A DNA stretch of 64,000 nt from Dromiciops gliroides (Eukaryota > Chordata > Mammalia > Microbiotheria > Microbiotheriidae), in contig NC_057863.1 in the NCBI RefSeq assembly GCF_019393635.1, positions 641,140,306 through 641,204,305 on the forward strand. Direction: 5' to 3'. The translations under genes and the position numbers were made by a program. The notes beneath the pieces were generated by a model. The model was not told where the DNA came from. It ran no database searches and saw only the letters and a list, made by a program, of their open reading frames with translations. Numbering within the stretch: the first letter of the stretch is position 1; every line of letters starts with the position of its first letter. Positions 40,240 to 52,104 of the stretch are shown one piece after another.

Positions 40240-41462
40240 AGACGGGAGTGTGTATCTTTATTCCCAAAGTAGCTTCCTGCTTTGATAATCAATGATCCTA
40301 ACTGGGGAGCTGGGTTTGTCTTGGCACCACTGATCCGCTGCCTCGGCTTAATTGCTGACCTGGATGGTCCCAAGTCCGCTGGGCTGGAGTGGGAGGGGCA
40401 TTTGGCTTGCCTTACCGCGGTCTGGGCTTCCACCGTGACTCATCTATCTCACCTCTCCCAGGGCAGAAGGAAAAGTTGTAGACCATAAAGCCGTGATTTG
40501 CCCAAGGTCAGTAAGGCTGGCTCAGAACCCCTATCTCAGCGCCAACCACGCACACAAAGCGCCTGAAATCTCTTCCGATGACCTCAGCCCAGTTCCTCCG
40601 CCACTTTATCCGGCCTAGGCAAGGGCAGGGTCATCTAACCGGCTCCTTTAAAAAAGCTCCAAGAGACACAACCTTCAGCATGACTTAGCTGCCCTGAGAG
40701 AGAATGTGTCCTGGGGTCCTTCCTCACTTGGCCACCTGTGTGGTGGGTGAGAGAGTAGATAAGAGGTGGTGTCCCGGCAGGGTGTGCCTCTGTCATCCTG
40801 GCATTCCGGGAGACCATACACTAGGAAGTAATGGGCCTTTGGTTCTCAGGAGATTCAGGACCCTGAGCCTATGAGGTCAACCCTGTCTGTAGGGCAGGGG
40901 CGGAACCCTCAGCATCCTGGGATCAGGTTAGGCTCTGGAATGCAAACACCTGACCCCATCTCTCCCCTGTGGGCTGCCCTGTACAGGGGGGAGGGGTAAA
41001 AGGAGGGGTTCCTAGGTCGACCCTGGACTCACACAGAGTCTCCCCATCCCCCAGCTTGGCCTCCTAAACATGTGAGGAGGAAAAGGAATGTCAGACTGAG
41101 AGGTGAAGACTGGCCCTGGCTCTCTCTGCAGGTGGGAAATGGGCCCCCTTTTGAGCACCCTAATCCTATTTCCCTGCCCCCAGGAGTTTAGCTCCCGGGT
41201 TGTGGTCTGGCTCAACTCAGGAAGAATTTACTTAGGCTGAGAACCCAGCGGGGTTTCCAGATGTGGCTCCACATGCAGGTGTTTGTATGTCTCTGGGCAT
41301 GTGAACGGGCGTTATTCTATGAGAACATGCATAATAACTGATAATTCTATAAATTGGGAGCTGGAGCAGGGGACACAATGGTAGATAACAGCAGTGAGAT
41401 TTGAACCCAGGTCCTCTGAGTCCAGGACCCATGCCCATACCCATACCCAGATTGCCTCCCCT
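40240..41462. other. Unique DNA downstream of HES4
   Basis: GC-moderate, essentially repeat-free; no gene seen. A short MIR-like 'gagatttgaacccaggtcctc' lies near 41396. Confidence 0.5.
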
Positions 41463-41478
41463 AATCCTGTAAAGTTTG

Positions 41479-41635
41479 AAGGGGGCAGCTAGGTGGCACA
41501 GTGGATAAAGCACCAGCCCTGGATTTAAGAGGACCTGAGTTCAAATCCTGTCTCAGACACTTGAAACTTACTAGCTGTGTGACCATGCGCATTTCACTTA
41601 ACCTTCATTGCTCCAAAGAACAAAAAAGAAAAAAA
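41479..41635 (+). mobile_element. Short CORE-SINE, type B-like
   Basis: Flanked by AATCCTGTAAAGTTTG at 41463-41478 and 41636-41651. It is the only recent SINE between 35.6 and 46.9 kb. Confidence 0.96.
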
Positions 41636-41689
41636 AATCCTGTAAAGTTTGTGAGATGCTTTATAGGTCGGTCATCTTGTGGAAGCTTG

Positions 41690-41830
41690 TGAGGTAGGTG
41701 CTAAGCATATATCCTTTTTACAGATGAGGAAACTGAGTCACAGAAGGGCTAAGTGACTCACCTATGGGTCACACAACAATAAATGACAGCAGTGGGGTTT
41801 GAATCCATGTCTCCACTTTGTCATCACATG
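41690..41830 (-). repeat. MIR-type fragment
   Basis: 'tttttacagatgaggaaactgagtc', 'cta.gtgact' and 'gggtttgaatccatgtctcc'. Confidence 0.6.
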
Positions 41831-41964
41831 AAAGAGAGAGACAAGAGACACACAGAGAGAGCCTAAGATTGTATCTGTTTTGAGGAGCAGGGTACTTCGA
41901 TCACTGACTCTGATCTTAACCTCTCTTTGGCTGAGAATCAAGTAAGGTCTACACCAGTGACGTC

Positions 41965-42212
41965 AGACTCAAAAGTTGTTGCTCAGTTCTGTCCAACTCT
42001 GTGGACCATAGTACGCCAATACTATCCATGAAGTTTTCTTGATAAAGATACCAAAGAGGTTTGCCATTTCTTTCTCCAGTAGATAAAAGCAAACAGGTTA
42101 AGTGACTTGCCCAAGGTCACCCAGCTAGGAAGTATTTGAGGTTAGATTTGAACTCAGGCCTTCCTGACTCTAGGCCTGGGATTCAGGCCTGAGCCATCTA
42201 GCTGCCCTGAAA
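41965..42212 (-). mobile_element. Long CORE-SINE with RTE-like tail, minus strand
   Basis: Tail 'gttgctcagttctgtccaac', 'gaagttttcttgataaagat', 'tttgccatttctttctccag', then CORE 'aagtgacttgcccaaggtcacccagctag' and head 'gagccatctagctgccctg'. Moderately old. Confidence 0.8.
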
Positions 42213-42589
42213 CAGAAATAGGGGCCGCTAAACCATATATAAGGGCCACATATTGACTGAGAAAACTGCATGTTAACATTATGTACTTTCTATTGTGTTT
42301 CTGTTTATTCTGTTTAGTGTTCCCCAATTCTATTTTAATGTAGCTAAGTGTGTATGACATATCTGGTCTATACAATACAAAGGAAAATGTCTATTCCCTG
42401 GTCTATAGCTTCTAGGCAGATCAGAAAAGAAATAGACTGTGGCCTACACAGGCTGGACTCCAGTCCAGGCTTTCTTCTGGCCTTGCTCTGTAGTCACTTC
42501 TCAGGTCCCTCCTCCCTGTGACCCGTTACCTACCTCTCAGGCCCTTGCCTAGTTAATCCCTTCCTTCCTTAGTCCAAGGGTCAATTTCC

Positions 42590-42790
42590 ATCCAGGGATT
42601 CTTAATTTGGGGTCTCCATTTTTGCTATTAGATTCCTGGGGTCCAAGAACTTGGATGGAAGGGTAGGGGTTTGATATAATTGGCTTCCTTCATAATCTTT
42701 GGCATTATTCATTTAAAGACATTCTGGGAACCAGGCTGCCAAAGAGGGTCTATGACAAAAAATAATCATCAAAAAAACCCTTATTCCTTT
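42590..42790 (+). repeat. Old repeat, possibly DNA-transposon derived
   Basis: 'gattcttaatttggggtctcc', 'ggggtccaagaacttggatgg', 'gatataattggcttccttca', 'gccaaagagggtctatgac' follow a recurrent mammalian repeat pattern whose name I cannot fix; related to 29780-29910. Confidence 0.45.
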
Positions 42791-44450
42791 TCCAAGGAAG
42801 TGGGGAGGGAAGATGGAAGGAACTGGGAGGTGACCTCGGAAACACTGGCCTGGAGTCAGGCTGGTAAATTTCCGTCCTTATTTGCAAGGTTCTATTCCTG
42901 GATGCTCTCCATGGGGACTAAAGCCACTGAGAGTGGTCCGGCCCCAGGGTCCTCGGGGAGAAGAATATTCTAAGCTGAAGATGTTCTGGGTTCTCCTGAA
43001 GGGGCAGAATTAGGGAGTTGTGGCCCAGCCTGGGTGGTGAGCTGACTCAGACAGCCTGTGGATAACCTAAACATGAGCTGTCATACATCGAGTCAGGGTG
43101 AGGAATCACCCTGCTCTGACATAGGGGAGGACGGTGTTTCTGGGGAAATAATTCAACAGTAAGAAACAGCTGCTGCGACTGGGCTGGGTGTGGGGTAGGT
43201 ATTTCTCAGGGGCAGCTGAGGCCCGCAGGGATAAAGGTTAGGGAGAGGGGGAGGGTGGTGCTGAGTGAGGAGGACAGGTGAGGAATCTGCCTTAGTGTAC
43301 AGAGATTCCCCCCCTCCTCTTGTGGTGAGACTCAATCCCCAGGCCTCCTATATTTAACTCTGCGTCTAAGGGCCTGGTTTCCAGTTTCACTGGGAAAGCT
43401 GTTTGCCTGTCGCCCAGTCTAGACACAGAGATAAAGAAAAAAAACATCCAAACTGGGGAGCTGAGGGTAAGGGGGTAGAGCTCCAGAGTCCAAGGGGGCA
43501 GGCCCTGAGATCCTCACTGGTAGGAGGGAAGGAGGTAACCACTCCCCCCACCTGACCCCCACCCCCAAGAAAGTGATGGGGGCCAGTCTCCCTTCTGAGA
43601 GAGAGACCCTGAATGCCTCCTGGGACAGCACACATGACAGCGTCCAGGAGCCCTGCCCCCGGACCCCACAAGGTCGCCACCTCTCGGCCTGCGGGCCATG
43701 ATAAATGGGACTTCTGGCCAGAGATGCTGTTGCCTCTGCCTACACTTCAGATACAAGCTTTGTTGGGGAGGGGGGTGGGAATCACCCAGCCAAGATTTTC
43801 TCCAGAATCAATACAGCAGCAAGGCCTAGAAGGCTTGTCAGAATGAAAGGAAGTTCTTTTTGTGTCAGTGTTCCCAGCATTTAGCACAGTGCCTGTAACA
43901 GTATAGTACATAGTAGGTATTTAATAAATGCTTTCTGCTGGAAAGAGACCTAGCATGAGGGCTGCAAGGGACCTTATGGTTTGTCTAATTCAACTGCCTT
44001 TTTTTATAGATGGGGAAACTGAGGCAAAGAGAGGTTAAGTGATTTACCCATTGTCACACAAGTAGTAAGTCCTCTGGGTTCCAAATCCAAGGCTCTCTGA
44101 GCTCTCCTCTGCCTTCCATAGTCTACTTTCTCCTAATAAATGATGCCAGTCACCTTCACCCTGATCTACCCATTACCAAACTCCCTAAAGCTGACCAGCT
44201 AACTGTGGACTGACAGCATTAACCCATTACACAGGAGAGGTCATTGAGGCTGCTAGAGAGGAAGTTAGGCATTTTACCAGCCCAACAATACCCAAATTCC
44301 AGGCAAGAGAAACAGGGATAGTTGATTCCCCTTTGCCCAACAGGCAAGTAGAGTAATTCGGGAGAAGAGGTCCCCCCCCCTCAACCCTTACCACCCTGGG
44401 GCAGAAGTTCCTGACTTGACTCCTTGGAACTAACCCTTGGACTTAGGAAA
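42791..44450. other. Mostly unique DNA downstream of HES4
   Basis: No gene. Candidate regulatory sequence at 43020-43260 includes a GGGTGAGGAATCACCC palindrome (about 43097-43112) and AACAGCTGCTG. An L2-type end at 43875-43935 and an MIR-type piece at 44000-44110 are the only repeats seen. Confidence 0.45.
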
Positions 44451-44454
44451 GGTC

Positions 44455-45350
44455 CTACACATAACTGGTCAATGGGAAAGGAGGGGGCAAGAGAGGTAAA
44501 TGAGGAGGGTGAGCTGAGAACTCATTGGTCACTGGAAGAGCAGCCCAAGAGATAACTGGTCACTGGGAAAATGGTCCTGAGTGGCAACGGGAGGAGGCAA
44601 GGGCCTGAAGAGAGTTATTGATTAGTAATTGTCGGTCAAGGGAGACCCTGAAAGATAATTGGAAGGAGACTGAGAGGTCATTGGTCATTGGTCACTCATG
44701 GGAGGGGCCTGAGAGGTCATTGGTCACTGGTGGGAGGGGCCTGAGAGGTCATTGGTCAATGGTGGGAGGGACCTAAGAGGCCATTGGTCATTGATAGAGG
44801 GGGCCCTGGTCACTAGTGGGAGGGGCCTGAGAGGTTATTGACCACTGATAGGAGGAACCTGAGAGGTTACTATTTGCCAAGGGTAGCAGTAAAAAGATCT
44901 AAAGATCGCTGATCAAGGGTGGGAGGGAACTGAGAGTGCACTGGTCATCTCACCAACTTTCTTACCACCTAAACTAAAGATCTCGTCTGGGTCCAGGCTC
45001 ACGTCCATCTCAGGCTTAGAACTGCTGCCCTAGGGCCTGCTCTCCCTAGGGTGGCTTCAGTTACGCTTCACTATATACTTCCAGGCATGGCCTGGGAGAG
45101 GCTGGAAGGTCACTAATGATTGGGAGAAGGGTCCTGAGTGGTGAGTGGTAGGAGAGGCTGAGTAGTTGCTGACTTAAGAAATACCAAGGCAGGAAAGGTT
45201 TTACTTGAGAGAGGGAGCCCAAGAGGGCCTTGGTAGTCACTGATCACTGGTCAGAAAGGCTTGAGAGGTCACTAGTCATCCCTGGGAGATGGGGCTTGAG
45301 TGACCACTTGCTAGGGGGAAGCATTGGAAAAGTCACTGGTCAGCAGGAGG
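44455..45350 (+). repeat. Degenerate 32-bp minisatellite with ATTGG/GGGAGGGGC units
   Basis: The core (about 44671-44860) has four to five units of GAGAGGTCATTGGTCACTGGTGGGAGGGGCCT type (described by blocks: GAGAGGTC, ATTGGTCA, CTGGTGGGAGGGGCCT). Decayed units, recognisable by TCACTGGTCA and CCTGAGAGGTC, extend to 44455 and 45350, broken by unrelated sequence at 44950-45100. Units carry a reverse CCAAT (ATTGG) and a GGGAGGGGC box. Confidence 0.75.
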
Positions 45351-46870
45351 GGGATCCCATATTTGAAATGCCTGGTATTTCTCACTTCCACCAAGTAAGA
45401 GTGTGGTCTGAATTTTTCTCAGTGCCCTCCTAACTTTGGCTTATCTCCACAGGGTCTCTGGGAGGAAAGTAAAACTGGCCAGGAGCCCTACAAAAAAAAT
45501 CCACTCTGCTTCTTCCTTCCTGGGAAATCAGTGCCTTGCCAGGTCATCTCCACACACCCAGTGCCTCCAAACCCCCGGCCCCTTGCTTCCCTGGTGCTAT
45601 TTTATTGCCCTTATTTAACCAAAGCCAGATTTCCCCCACCCACTGGGTACTGTCCGCTCCCTCCAGGCACAGAGGCTGGTCTGGGAGGGACTGATTGGGC
45701 AATTGGTCTGGTGGGTGGGGACCCACAGGCCACCCAAGGACGAGCAAAGGTCTCTCCGGAGGAAGGCCAAATCTGCATCTGAGTCACACAGAGCCCAGAC
45801 ACCGAGATTTCTGGTCATCCCATCTATGCCTGCCACCCTCTCCCAGCTCCTTTCTCTCACTGGGGATACTCCTTCAAATGGCTCATGCCCTGCTTCCCAT
45901 CTCCGTGGGAAGAAGAAAACTCTCTTCAAACATGGTTCTGCCTGCCCTAGCTCAGCTGAATTCAAAGGGAGGACTCCAGCTTCCAACCCAGAGCAAAGAC
46001 TGATTTTGAAAAAGCCAATTAAAATCTACTTCCATAGGATGGAAAAATGTGTGGGGAAAGAGACTGTTCCCCATCTAGGGTCAGGTTAGTGGTGGCAGCT
46101 ACACCCCTCCCTAATCCAGTTCAGCTAGGGAGCTCTGCAATGACTCAGTTTCTTCATCCAGGAGATGAAGCCTCCCCAGTTGGCAGGGTGTCAGAGCCTC
46201 CACCCAGGACACCTGGGTTCAGTGCCACCTCTGTCCTCGGAGTCACTCTAAACTCAGCCCAAGGGCTGTGCCACGTGGGAAACTGAGAGGAGTAGGTCCA
46301 GAAGAGGTGGGGGGGGGCAGGGGCTGGGGCCAAGGGGAGGGGACATGAGAGGAGTGGGCTGGGAAGCCCACAAGCTCAGACTTGCTCTGGAATGAGTTGA
46401 CTGACTTTCTCAGATGCATTTTCCTACCCAGAGTCTGGCATTTTCACAGCTGGGGAAGCCATGGGCGGAGGGGGGGGGGCAGGAATGGGGAAGGGAAAGC
46501 TTGCAGAATCAACCTAACTTTAGTCCTCTTAGAGGTGCCAGGTGAGTTGAAAAAGCTTATGAAAAGTTCAATCAGGCTAGCCTAGGTGCCACAAGGGATC
46601 TGACCAGATACCATGCCTGCTGGGGCCTGGGTGAGCTCCCAGCTCCAACTCCTCCTTTGGTGGGAACTAGGGAAAAGAAAGGAACTCCCTCTGTGCCTCA
46701 GTTTCCCCACCCCATCAAAGCGGGTAGGCCTCATTTATATCCCTTTCCCTGGCACCCCCAAATGACAGAGGTCTGGAGCCCTGAACCTTTCCTGGGGCCT
46801 GGACCTCAAAAACAACATCAGGCTGGTGAAGTCTATGGTTTCCTTCTAGAATCATGTTTTTAAATGCACA
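45351..46870. other. Unique DNA
   Basis: GC-moderate and repeat-poor; several open frames of 60-130 codons on both strands overlap and show no domain. No gene recognised. Confidence 0.45.
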
Positions 46871-46885
46871 AAAGAAAATAGTTCA

Positions 46886-47031
46886 GGGGCAGCTAGGTGG
46901 CGAAGTGGATAGAGCACTGGCCCTGGAGTCAGGAGTACCTGAGTTCAAATCCGGCCTCAGACACTTAACACTTACTAGCTGTGTGACCCTGGGCAAGTCA
47001 CTTAACCCCAACTGCCTCACTAAAAAAAAAA

Positions 47032-47118
<87 letters not shown>
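46886..47118 (+). mobile_element. Short CORE-SINE, type A, with expanded tail
   Basis: Flanked by AAAGAAAATAGTTCA at 46871-46885 and 47119-47133. The body ends near 47022 and the tail has grown into a tetranucleotide array. Confidence 0.96.
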
Positions 47119-47123
<5 letters not shown>

Positions 47124-47124
47124 A
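47032..47124 (+). repeat. (GAAA)n microsatellite in the SINE tail
   Basis: About 23 pure GAAA units between the SINE's A tail and its target duplication. Confidence 0.95.
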
Positions 47125-47133
47125 AATAGTTCA

Positions 47134-47996
47134 AATTGTGAGGGCAGCCTATGAAAGCGAAATGCATTTATCAACAGAGTTTTCGTTTGAAACCATCAAA
47201 AAAGGAAAAAAAAATCCCAACCAAAATTCAAGTTCACCCATCCCAGGTTAATAATTCTTGATCTAGGTGGAAGAGAAGTGTGTGCATAGTATATGTGCCT
47301 GTGTGTGCATGTATGTGCATTCGTGTGTGTACGTGTGTGCTGAACAAGTCATCTTTCCTGACACCTGGTCATCACTGCACCCTCAGCCACCTAGATCTCC
47401 TCACATCCCACACACTTGCTCTGCCACAGACAGTAGCCCAAGGGGAATGTGGGAGGAGCCCTAGATCTGAAGGCCTGTAGTGTCCACACTTGGGCCCTCC
47501 CTCTGGGAGCTTCTATTTTGGGGAGGGGGATTCTCCAGCACAAGATCATTTAAGTAGCTAGGGAGGGAGGACGATTTCTGGGGGCCTTGCTGTGTCCGCA
47601 GCCTTAAAAACCACAACCAATCCTATACGGGCTCCCAAAGTGCCTAAACTTGGGAAATACCTTCTTTTGGGATGGATACTAGAAGCCAAGAAAAGCATTA
47701 AAAGTGGAAAAATTAATTTATGGGGGGAGGGAAAGTCAAGAATTGGGGGGAGTGAGAAAACAAGGGGAAGTAAGCCAAACCTAGGAAACAGTATTTAGGG
47801 GGTTTCGGACCACAAAGTAAGGAAAGACCAAGGAGAACTGCTCCTGGGTTACAATGACGGGAACTGGACCTCACAGTGAGATATAAGAAGATACCTCCTC
47901 ACTTTATTTTGCAGAAGTGGGGGACTATGGGCATGGAACATTGTGTGGAATATCAGACTTTTGAGATATGTAAATAAATGGTTATAGACTGAAGGT
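47134..47996. other. Unique DNA
   Basis: No gene. A TG-rich patch lies at 47278-47340. The rest, including the purine-rich 47690-47830, is not recognised. Confidence 0.45.
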
Positions 47997-48009
47997 GGTG
48001 TATGGTTTT

Positions 48010-48182
48010 CTTTGTGTGGTTGTTGTTCCTTTGACTTCTTTTTTTGGGGGGGGCAATAGGGGTTAAGTGACTTGCCCAGGGTCACACAGCTAGTAAGTGT
48101 CAAGTGTCTGAGGCTGGATTTGAACTCAGGTACTCCTGAATCCAGGGCTGGTGCTTTACCCACTGTGCCACCTAGCTGCCCC
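48010..48182 (-). mobile_element. Short CORE-SINE, type B
   Basis: Flanked by GGTGTATGGTTTT at 47997-48009 and 48183-48195. Confidence 0.95.
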
Positions 48183-48195
48183 GGTGTATGGTTTT

Positions 48196-48600
48196 ATTGA
48201 AATTATTTCTTCCCCTTTTAATTATAGCTCTCTGGGAGGGGAAGGGGTAGGTATCCGCTGGGAAATGCCGGTGATATAAAAGATTAATTAAAATTTTACT
48301 TTTTAATTTTAAACAATTTTTACAATTAAAAAAAATTTTTTGCAATTGTAAACAATTTTTTTTTAAAGCAAAGACTCTTATAGGAAACTAAAACCCTATC
48401 TTCTTTCTATCTGAGGGAAGCCTTTCTCAATATCTCTTAATTCTGTGTCTTTGGCTTGTTTGTTGTCATTTGCATATTGTCTCCCTGGTTAGATTGTAAA
48501 TTCCCTGAGGGTGAGAACTGTCTCTGGTTTTCCCTCCCCAGAGTTTAGCACTGGGACTGAGATTTAATAAATGTTTATCAATTGACTGACTGATACTGAA
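48196..48600. repeat. AT-rich DNA then L2-type end
   Basis: 48270-48370 is very AT-rich. 48475-48595 is an L2 3' end ('ggttagattgtaaattccctgagg', 'agagtttagcactggg', 'taataaatgtttatcaattg'). Confidence 0.6.
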
Positions 48601-48714
48601 GCAGAAGTGAACCTTCTAGACCTGAGAGGAGAAACAGCCTGTGGAAAGGCATGGAGGCTGGAGAAAGTAAGAAGCTAATTTGACCAGAATGGAGACTAAT
48701 TTGGAAGCTAGGTG

Positions 48715-49045
48715 GTTACAGAAATATGTTTAATGTGATTGTACATATATAACCTATATCGGATTGCTTGCTGTCTTGGGGAGGAGGGAGGGAGGGAGAA
48801 AAAAATTGAAATGAAATCTTTTTTTTTTTTTTTGCAGGGCAGTGAGGGTTAAATGACTTGCCCAGGGTCACACAGCTATTAAGTGTCAAGTGTCTGAGGT
48901 CACATTTGAATTCAGGTCCTCCTGAATCCAGGGCCAGTGCTTTATCCACTGTGCCACCTAGCTGCCCCTTGAAACTAGAAATCTTATACAAACAAATGTT
49001 GCAAACTATCTCTACATGTAACTGGAAAATAATAAAATACTTTTG
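48715..49045 (+). mobile_element. L1 3' end split by a SINE
   Basis: 48715-48816 ('gtgattgtacatatataacc', 'ggattgcttgctgtcttggg') and 48968-49045 ('caaactatctctacatgtaactgg') are adjacent in the L1 consensus. Confidence 0.8.
48817..48967 (-). mobile_element. Short CORE-SINE, type B, inside L1
   Basis: Reverse copy; TTGAAATGAAATC before resembles TTGAAACTAGAAATC after. Confidence 0.93.
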
Positions 49046-49195
49046 TGGAAGCTAGGTGGCACAGTGAATAAAGTACTGGCCCTGGATTCAGAAGGGCCTG
49101 AGTTCAAATCCGGTCTTTGACACTTGACACTAGCTATGTGACCTTGGGCAAGTCACTTAACCCTCATTGCCCCACCAAAAAAAAAGAAAAAGAAA
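49046..49195 (+). mobile_element. Short CORE-SINE, type B, diverged
   Basis: Head partly lost ('GAAGCTAGGTGGCACAG'), small deletion before the CORE, end CCCTCATTGCCCCACC-poly(A). Confidence 0.9.
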
Positions 49196-49251
49196 ACAAC
49201 AGAAAGAAGACTAATTGCAAGTGAAGGGGAGTAAATAATGTGAAATAAGGC

Positions 49252-49368
49252 TAGGGAGGTTAAGGGTTAAGTGACTTGTCCAGGGTCACACAACTAGTGT
49301 GTAAGGTCAAATTTGAATTCTTGACTCCAGGGCTGGTGATCTAGCCTCTGCACCATCTAACAGCCCCC
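49252..49368 (-). mobile_element. Old short-SINE fragment, minus strand
   Basis: 'aagtgacttgtccagggtcacac', 'atttgaattcttgactccag' and 'cctctgcaccatctaacagccc'. More decayed than its neighbours. Confidence 0.75.
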
Positions 49369-50745
49369 AAATCAATTATAATTCATTGTCCATGCTCAGG
49401 AGATGAAGGAGGGAGAGGGGATTCCTTTTAAGATTCTGATGACTTCCTCTTTCTTCCTCTTCCCTGGGGAATCATCTCAGAACTGCCCCCCAGCATACAA
49501 GGATAAGCCCTCAGATCTACATTCTTCCCTGACCACTCTCTGCCTCTGTTTCCCACTCTCTGCAACAGAAAAAGAGAGGAGGAAAGGCTAGGAGCCTTTA
49601 GAAGAGGTGCCCCAAAGTCAGCATTATGGGGAGGGGGCCACAAATCAGAGATAGAAGCTGCTGGCCTTCATTGCTCCAGGAAGTTCTACGGAGTTTTCAA
49701 GACATCATAGATTCAGACCTGGAAGGACTCTTGTGGTGTCATCATTTTGCAGGAAATTTAAGGGATTTGCCCATGATCACACGGGGCATACAGAGCAGAG
49801 CCTGCAGTCCAACTTGGGGACTTTGTCTCTCTTCACTACTGTCCAGCTGCCTCAGGTTCCCTGAACAAAAGTCACTCTGTGGACAGGGATCTCTAGGGAC
49901 ACAAACGGGCTGAAGGAAGGGCACTTCTGGATAGCCTTTTCCGTCCCAGACTATAAAGGGCTCTCTGGGACCCTGGGACTGCAGACATCCGAACCTGCCC
50001 CTCCCTTGAATCTAGAGAGAAAATGGAAATTTGAAGGAAGCAGAAGAGTCTAGCACAGGGGGGTGGTAAGTGGTAGAGGGAGCAATGAGCATTTATATAG
50101 CACCTATTATTCCATCCTCACGACAAGAATAAGAATAAGAATAATAGCGGCCAGAGTAGAGAGCTTTAGGTTTGCAAAACGCTTTCTTTTTTTCTCATTT
50201 GGTTCTCCCGGAAGCTGGAGCTAGGCAAAATGCAATGACCAATGCCCATTTTATTGATGAGGAAACTGAAGCAAACCGAGGTTCAAGGAAGTTGCTCCAG
50301 TTCATACAGCTAGTAAGTGGCTGAGACTGGATTTCATGAGTTACTTAACCACTCTATGACTCAGTACCCTCATTTGTTAAAATAAAAAGAAGGAGGCAGT
50401 TGGACTGGATGACCTGTGGGATCGTTCCTTGCTCTCCTAGGCCTGTGGTCGTAGGTCACTCTCCTTCCTCTCTGAGGTCTCTTCTGGCCCCAGATCTAGG
50501 ATTTGATGATTCTGTGAGCTCTCAGCATGTGTTAATAGCTATGCGAAGCGAGATTTAGGCGAGGGGTGGGTTGTGGATTGGAACTTGAGGCCCTGGGCCT
50601 AGTAGGGGGGAGGCTGCAAAGAGTGGGGGTGGGGGGGGATGTTCTGAGAACACTAGAGGAATCTGCATTTGGTTTTAACTGAGAGCCTTTTCTTGGAGGA
50701 TGCCTTGATCCAACGGAGATCTTCACCTTTGCAGAGGACCCCCTC

Positions 50746-50776
<31 letters not shown>

Positions 50777-50880
50777 CCATACACAGAAATAAATGACAGG
50801 GAAATTAATGAAGGGAAGAAGGCTTGGGGAGAGGAGAAGGTGGTGTCTGGGGGAGTGACTGATGACCATCACCTTCAAAA
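49369..50880. other. Mostly unique DNA with old MIR pieces
   Basis: MIR-like blocks at 49690-49800, 50085-50350 and 50350-50520; (CA)n at 50749-50777. No gene seen. Confidence 0.5.
50749..50777 (+). repeat. (CA)n microsatellite
   Basis: About 14 CA units. Confidence 0.9.
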
Positions 50881-52100
50881 ATAATTGAAAAAGATTAACA
50901 GAGGAGTGCATGCTGGCCACAAATGGCCAGGGACCCCCAGTCTGTCCCCCAGCACTTGGGCACTAGGAGACCCACTAGCCACCCGATGCCTCGGCCCAAG
51001 CCCGGCTCTCCCTCTCTCTCTCCTCTTTGCCCCGCCCTGGCTGGCGGCTGGGAAGGTGTTTCATCCATTATTCAGCAGGAAAAGTCTGGAGAACAAAAGC
51101 TCAGATAAAAATAGTCAGCTTTCCCCCTCATCTCCTCCCCCTCCTCCTCTCCTCTCCCCCGCTCCTCCCCCCCCCCCCCGCCGTCCCCCGTCCCCCGTCC
51201 CCCGTTCCCCCAGCTAGGCTGAGGGCGCCTGGCCCGGAGGTGGGGGTGGGAGACGGAGGTGACCTGGAGACGCCCCTGACACTCCGGAAAAGTGAGGGGA
51301 GGAGAAGGAAGTGATGGGGGGGTGTAGGAGAAAGAGGGTGTCAGTGGGGACCCGCCCCCACTCATACCCAGCCCCCCTCAACGGGGCATCTGGCCATACC
51401 TTAGGGGTCTGTGTGCCTACGTGTGTGGATGGGACTACGTGCGTGCGGCTTGCAGATGTGTCTTTGTGTCTGCATGTAATTGTGGGGTGGGCGTGGGGGC
51501 CTGCGTGTGCACCTATGTCCGCATGTCCTGTGTTCGTGAGTGCGTGTCAGCACACACGTCTACGTGTATCCATGTGTGTGCACGAGTATTTGTACGTCTC
51601 TTTGTCGAATGATCCTGGGTCTGTATTTGTTCGGTCCGGAGGTATCCCTGGGCGTCCCGCCGTGTGTGTCTGCGCGGCTGCAGCAGTACCTGAGCCTAAG
51701 CGCTGGCTTGTCCCGGCAGAGCCTTGCTATTGTGTGGGACTGTGGCTAGCTCCAACTGCGTGTTATCTATGTATATATGCATCATCTGTGTGTGGCGGTG
51801 TGTATTTGTGCGTCTACACACTCGGGGAGTCCGGCCTGGGATCAAAAAGGAGGGAATTCCCCAAGGCTGGAGGCGGGCTCAGGCCGGGCAGAGCACCGAG
51901 GGCCTGGAGACCCCCCAGGGGCTGGCAGGGCAGGGCTGGCCTTGGGACTGGCCGCCGACAGCCGCTCACAGGCTGGTGAAAACCTGGAGAAAGGCTTGGT
52001 TGCCCCGGCGACCTGCTGGCGGGCCTGATGGGCCCCATTAAACTCCAATCACATGTAAATCTCCTCCAGGGGGCTGGGGGCGGGGCCGCCTTATTTACGA
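50881..52100. other. GC-rich and TG-rich unique region
   Basis: No gene recognised. 51120-51210 is a C-rich tract with CCCCCGT units; 51405-51830 is a decayed TG-rich stretch. Motifs of note: AAAAATAG (about 51106), the NF-kB-like GGGAATTCCCC at 51852-51862, and 'cattaaactccaatcacatg' (about 52036). Long open frames on both strands come from composition. Confidence 0.45.
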
Positions 52101-52104
52101 GAGG

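Noticed and set aside
51311-51979. 222-codon + frame
   Set aside because: Lies across a decayed TG-rich tract and low-complexity sequence; cysteine/valine-rich by composition.
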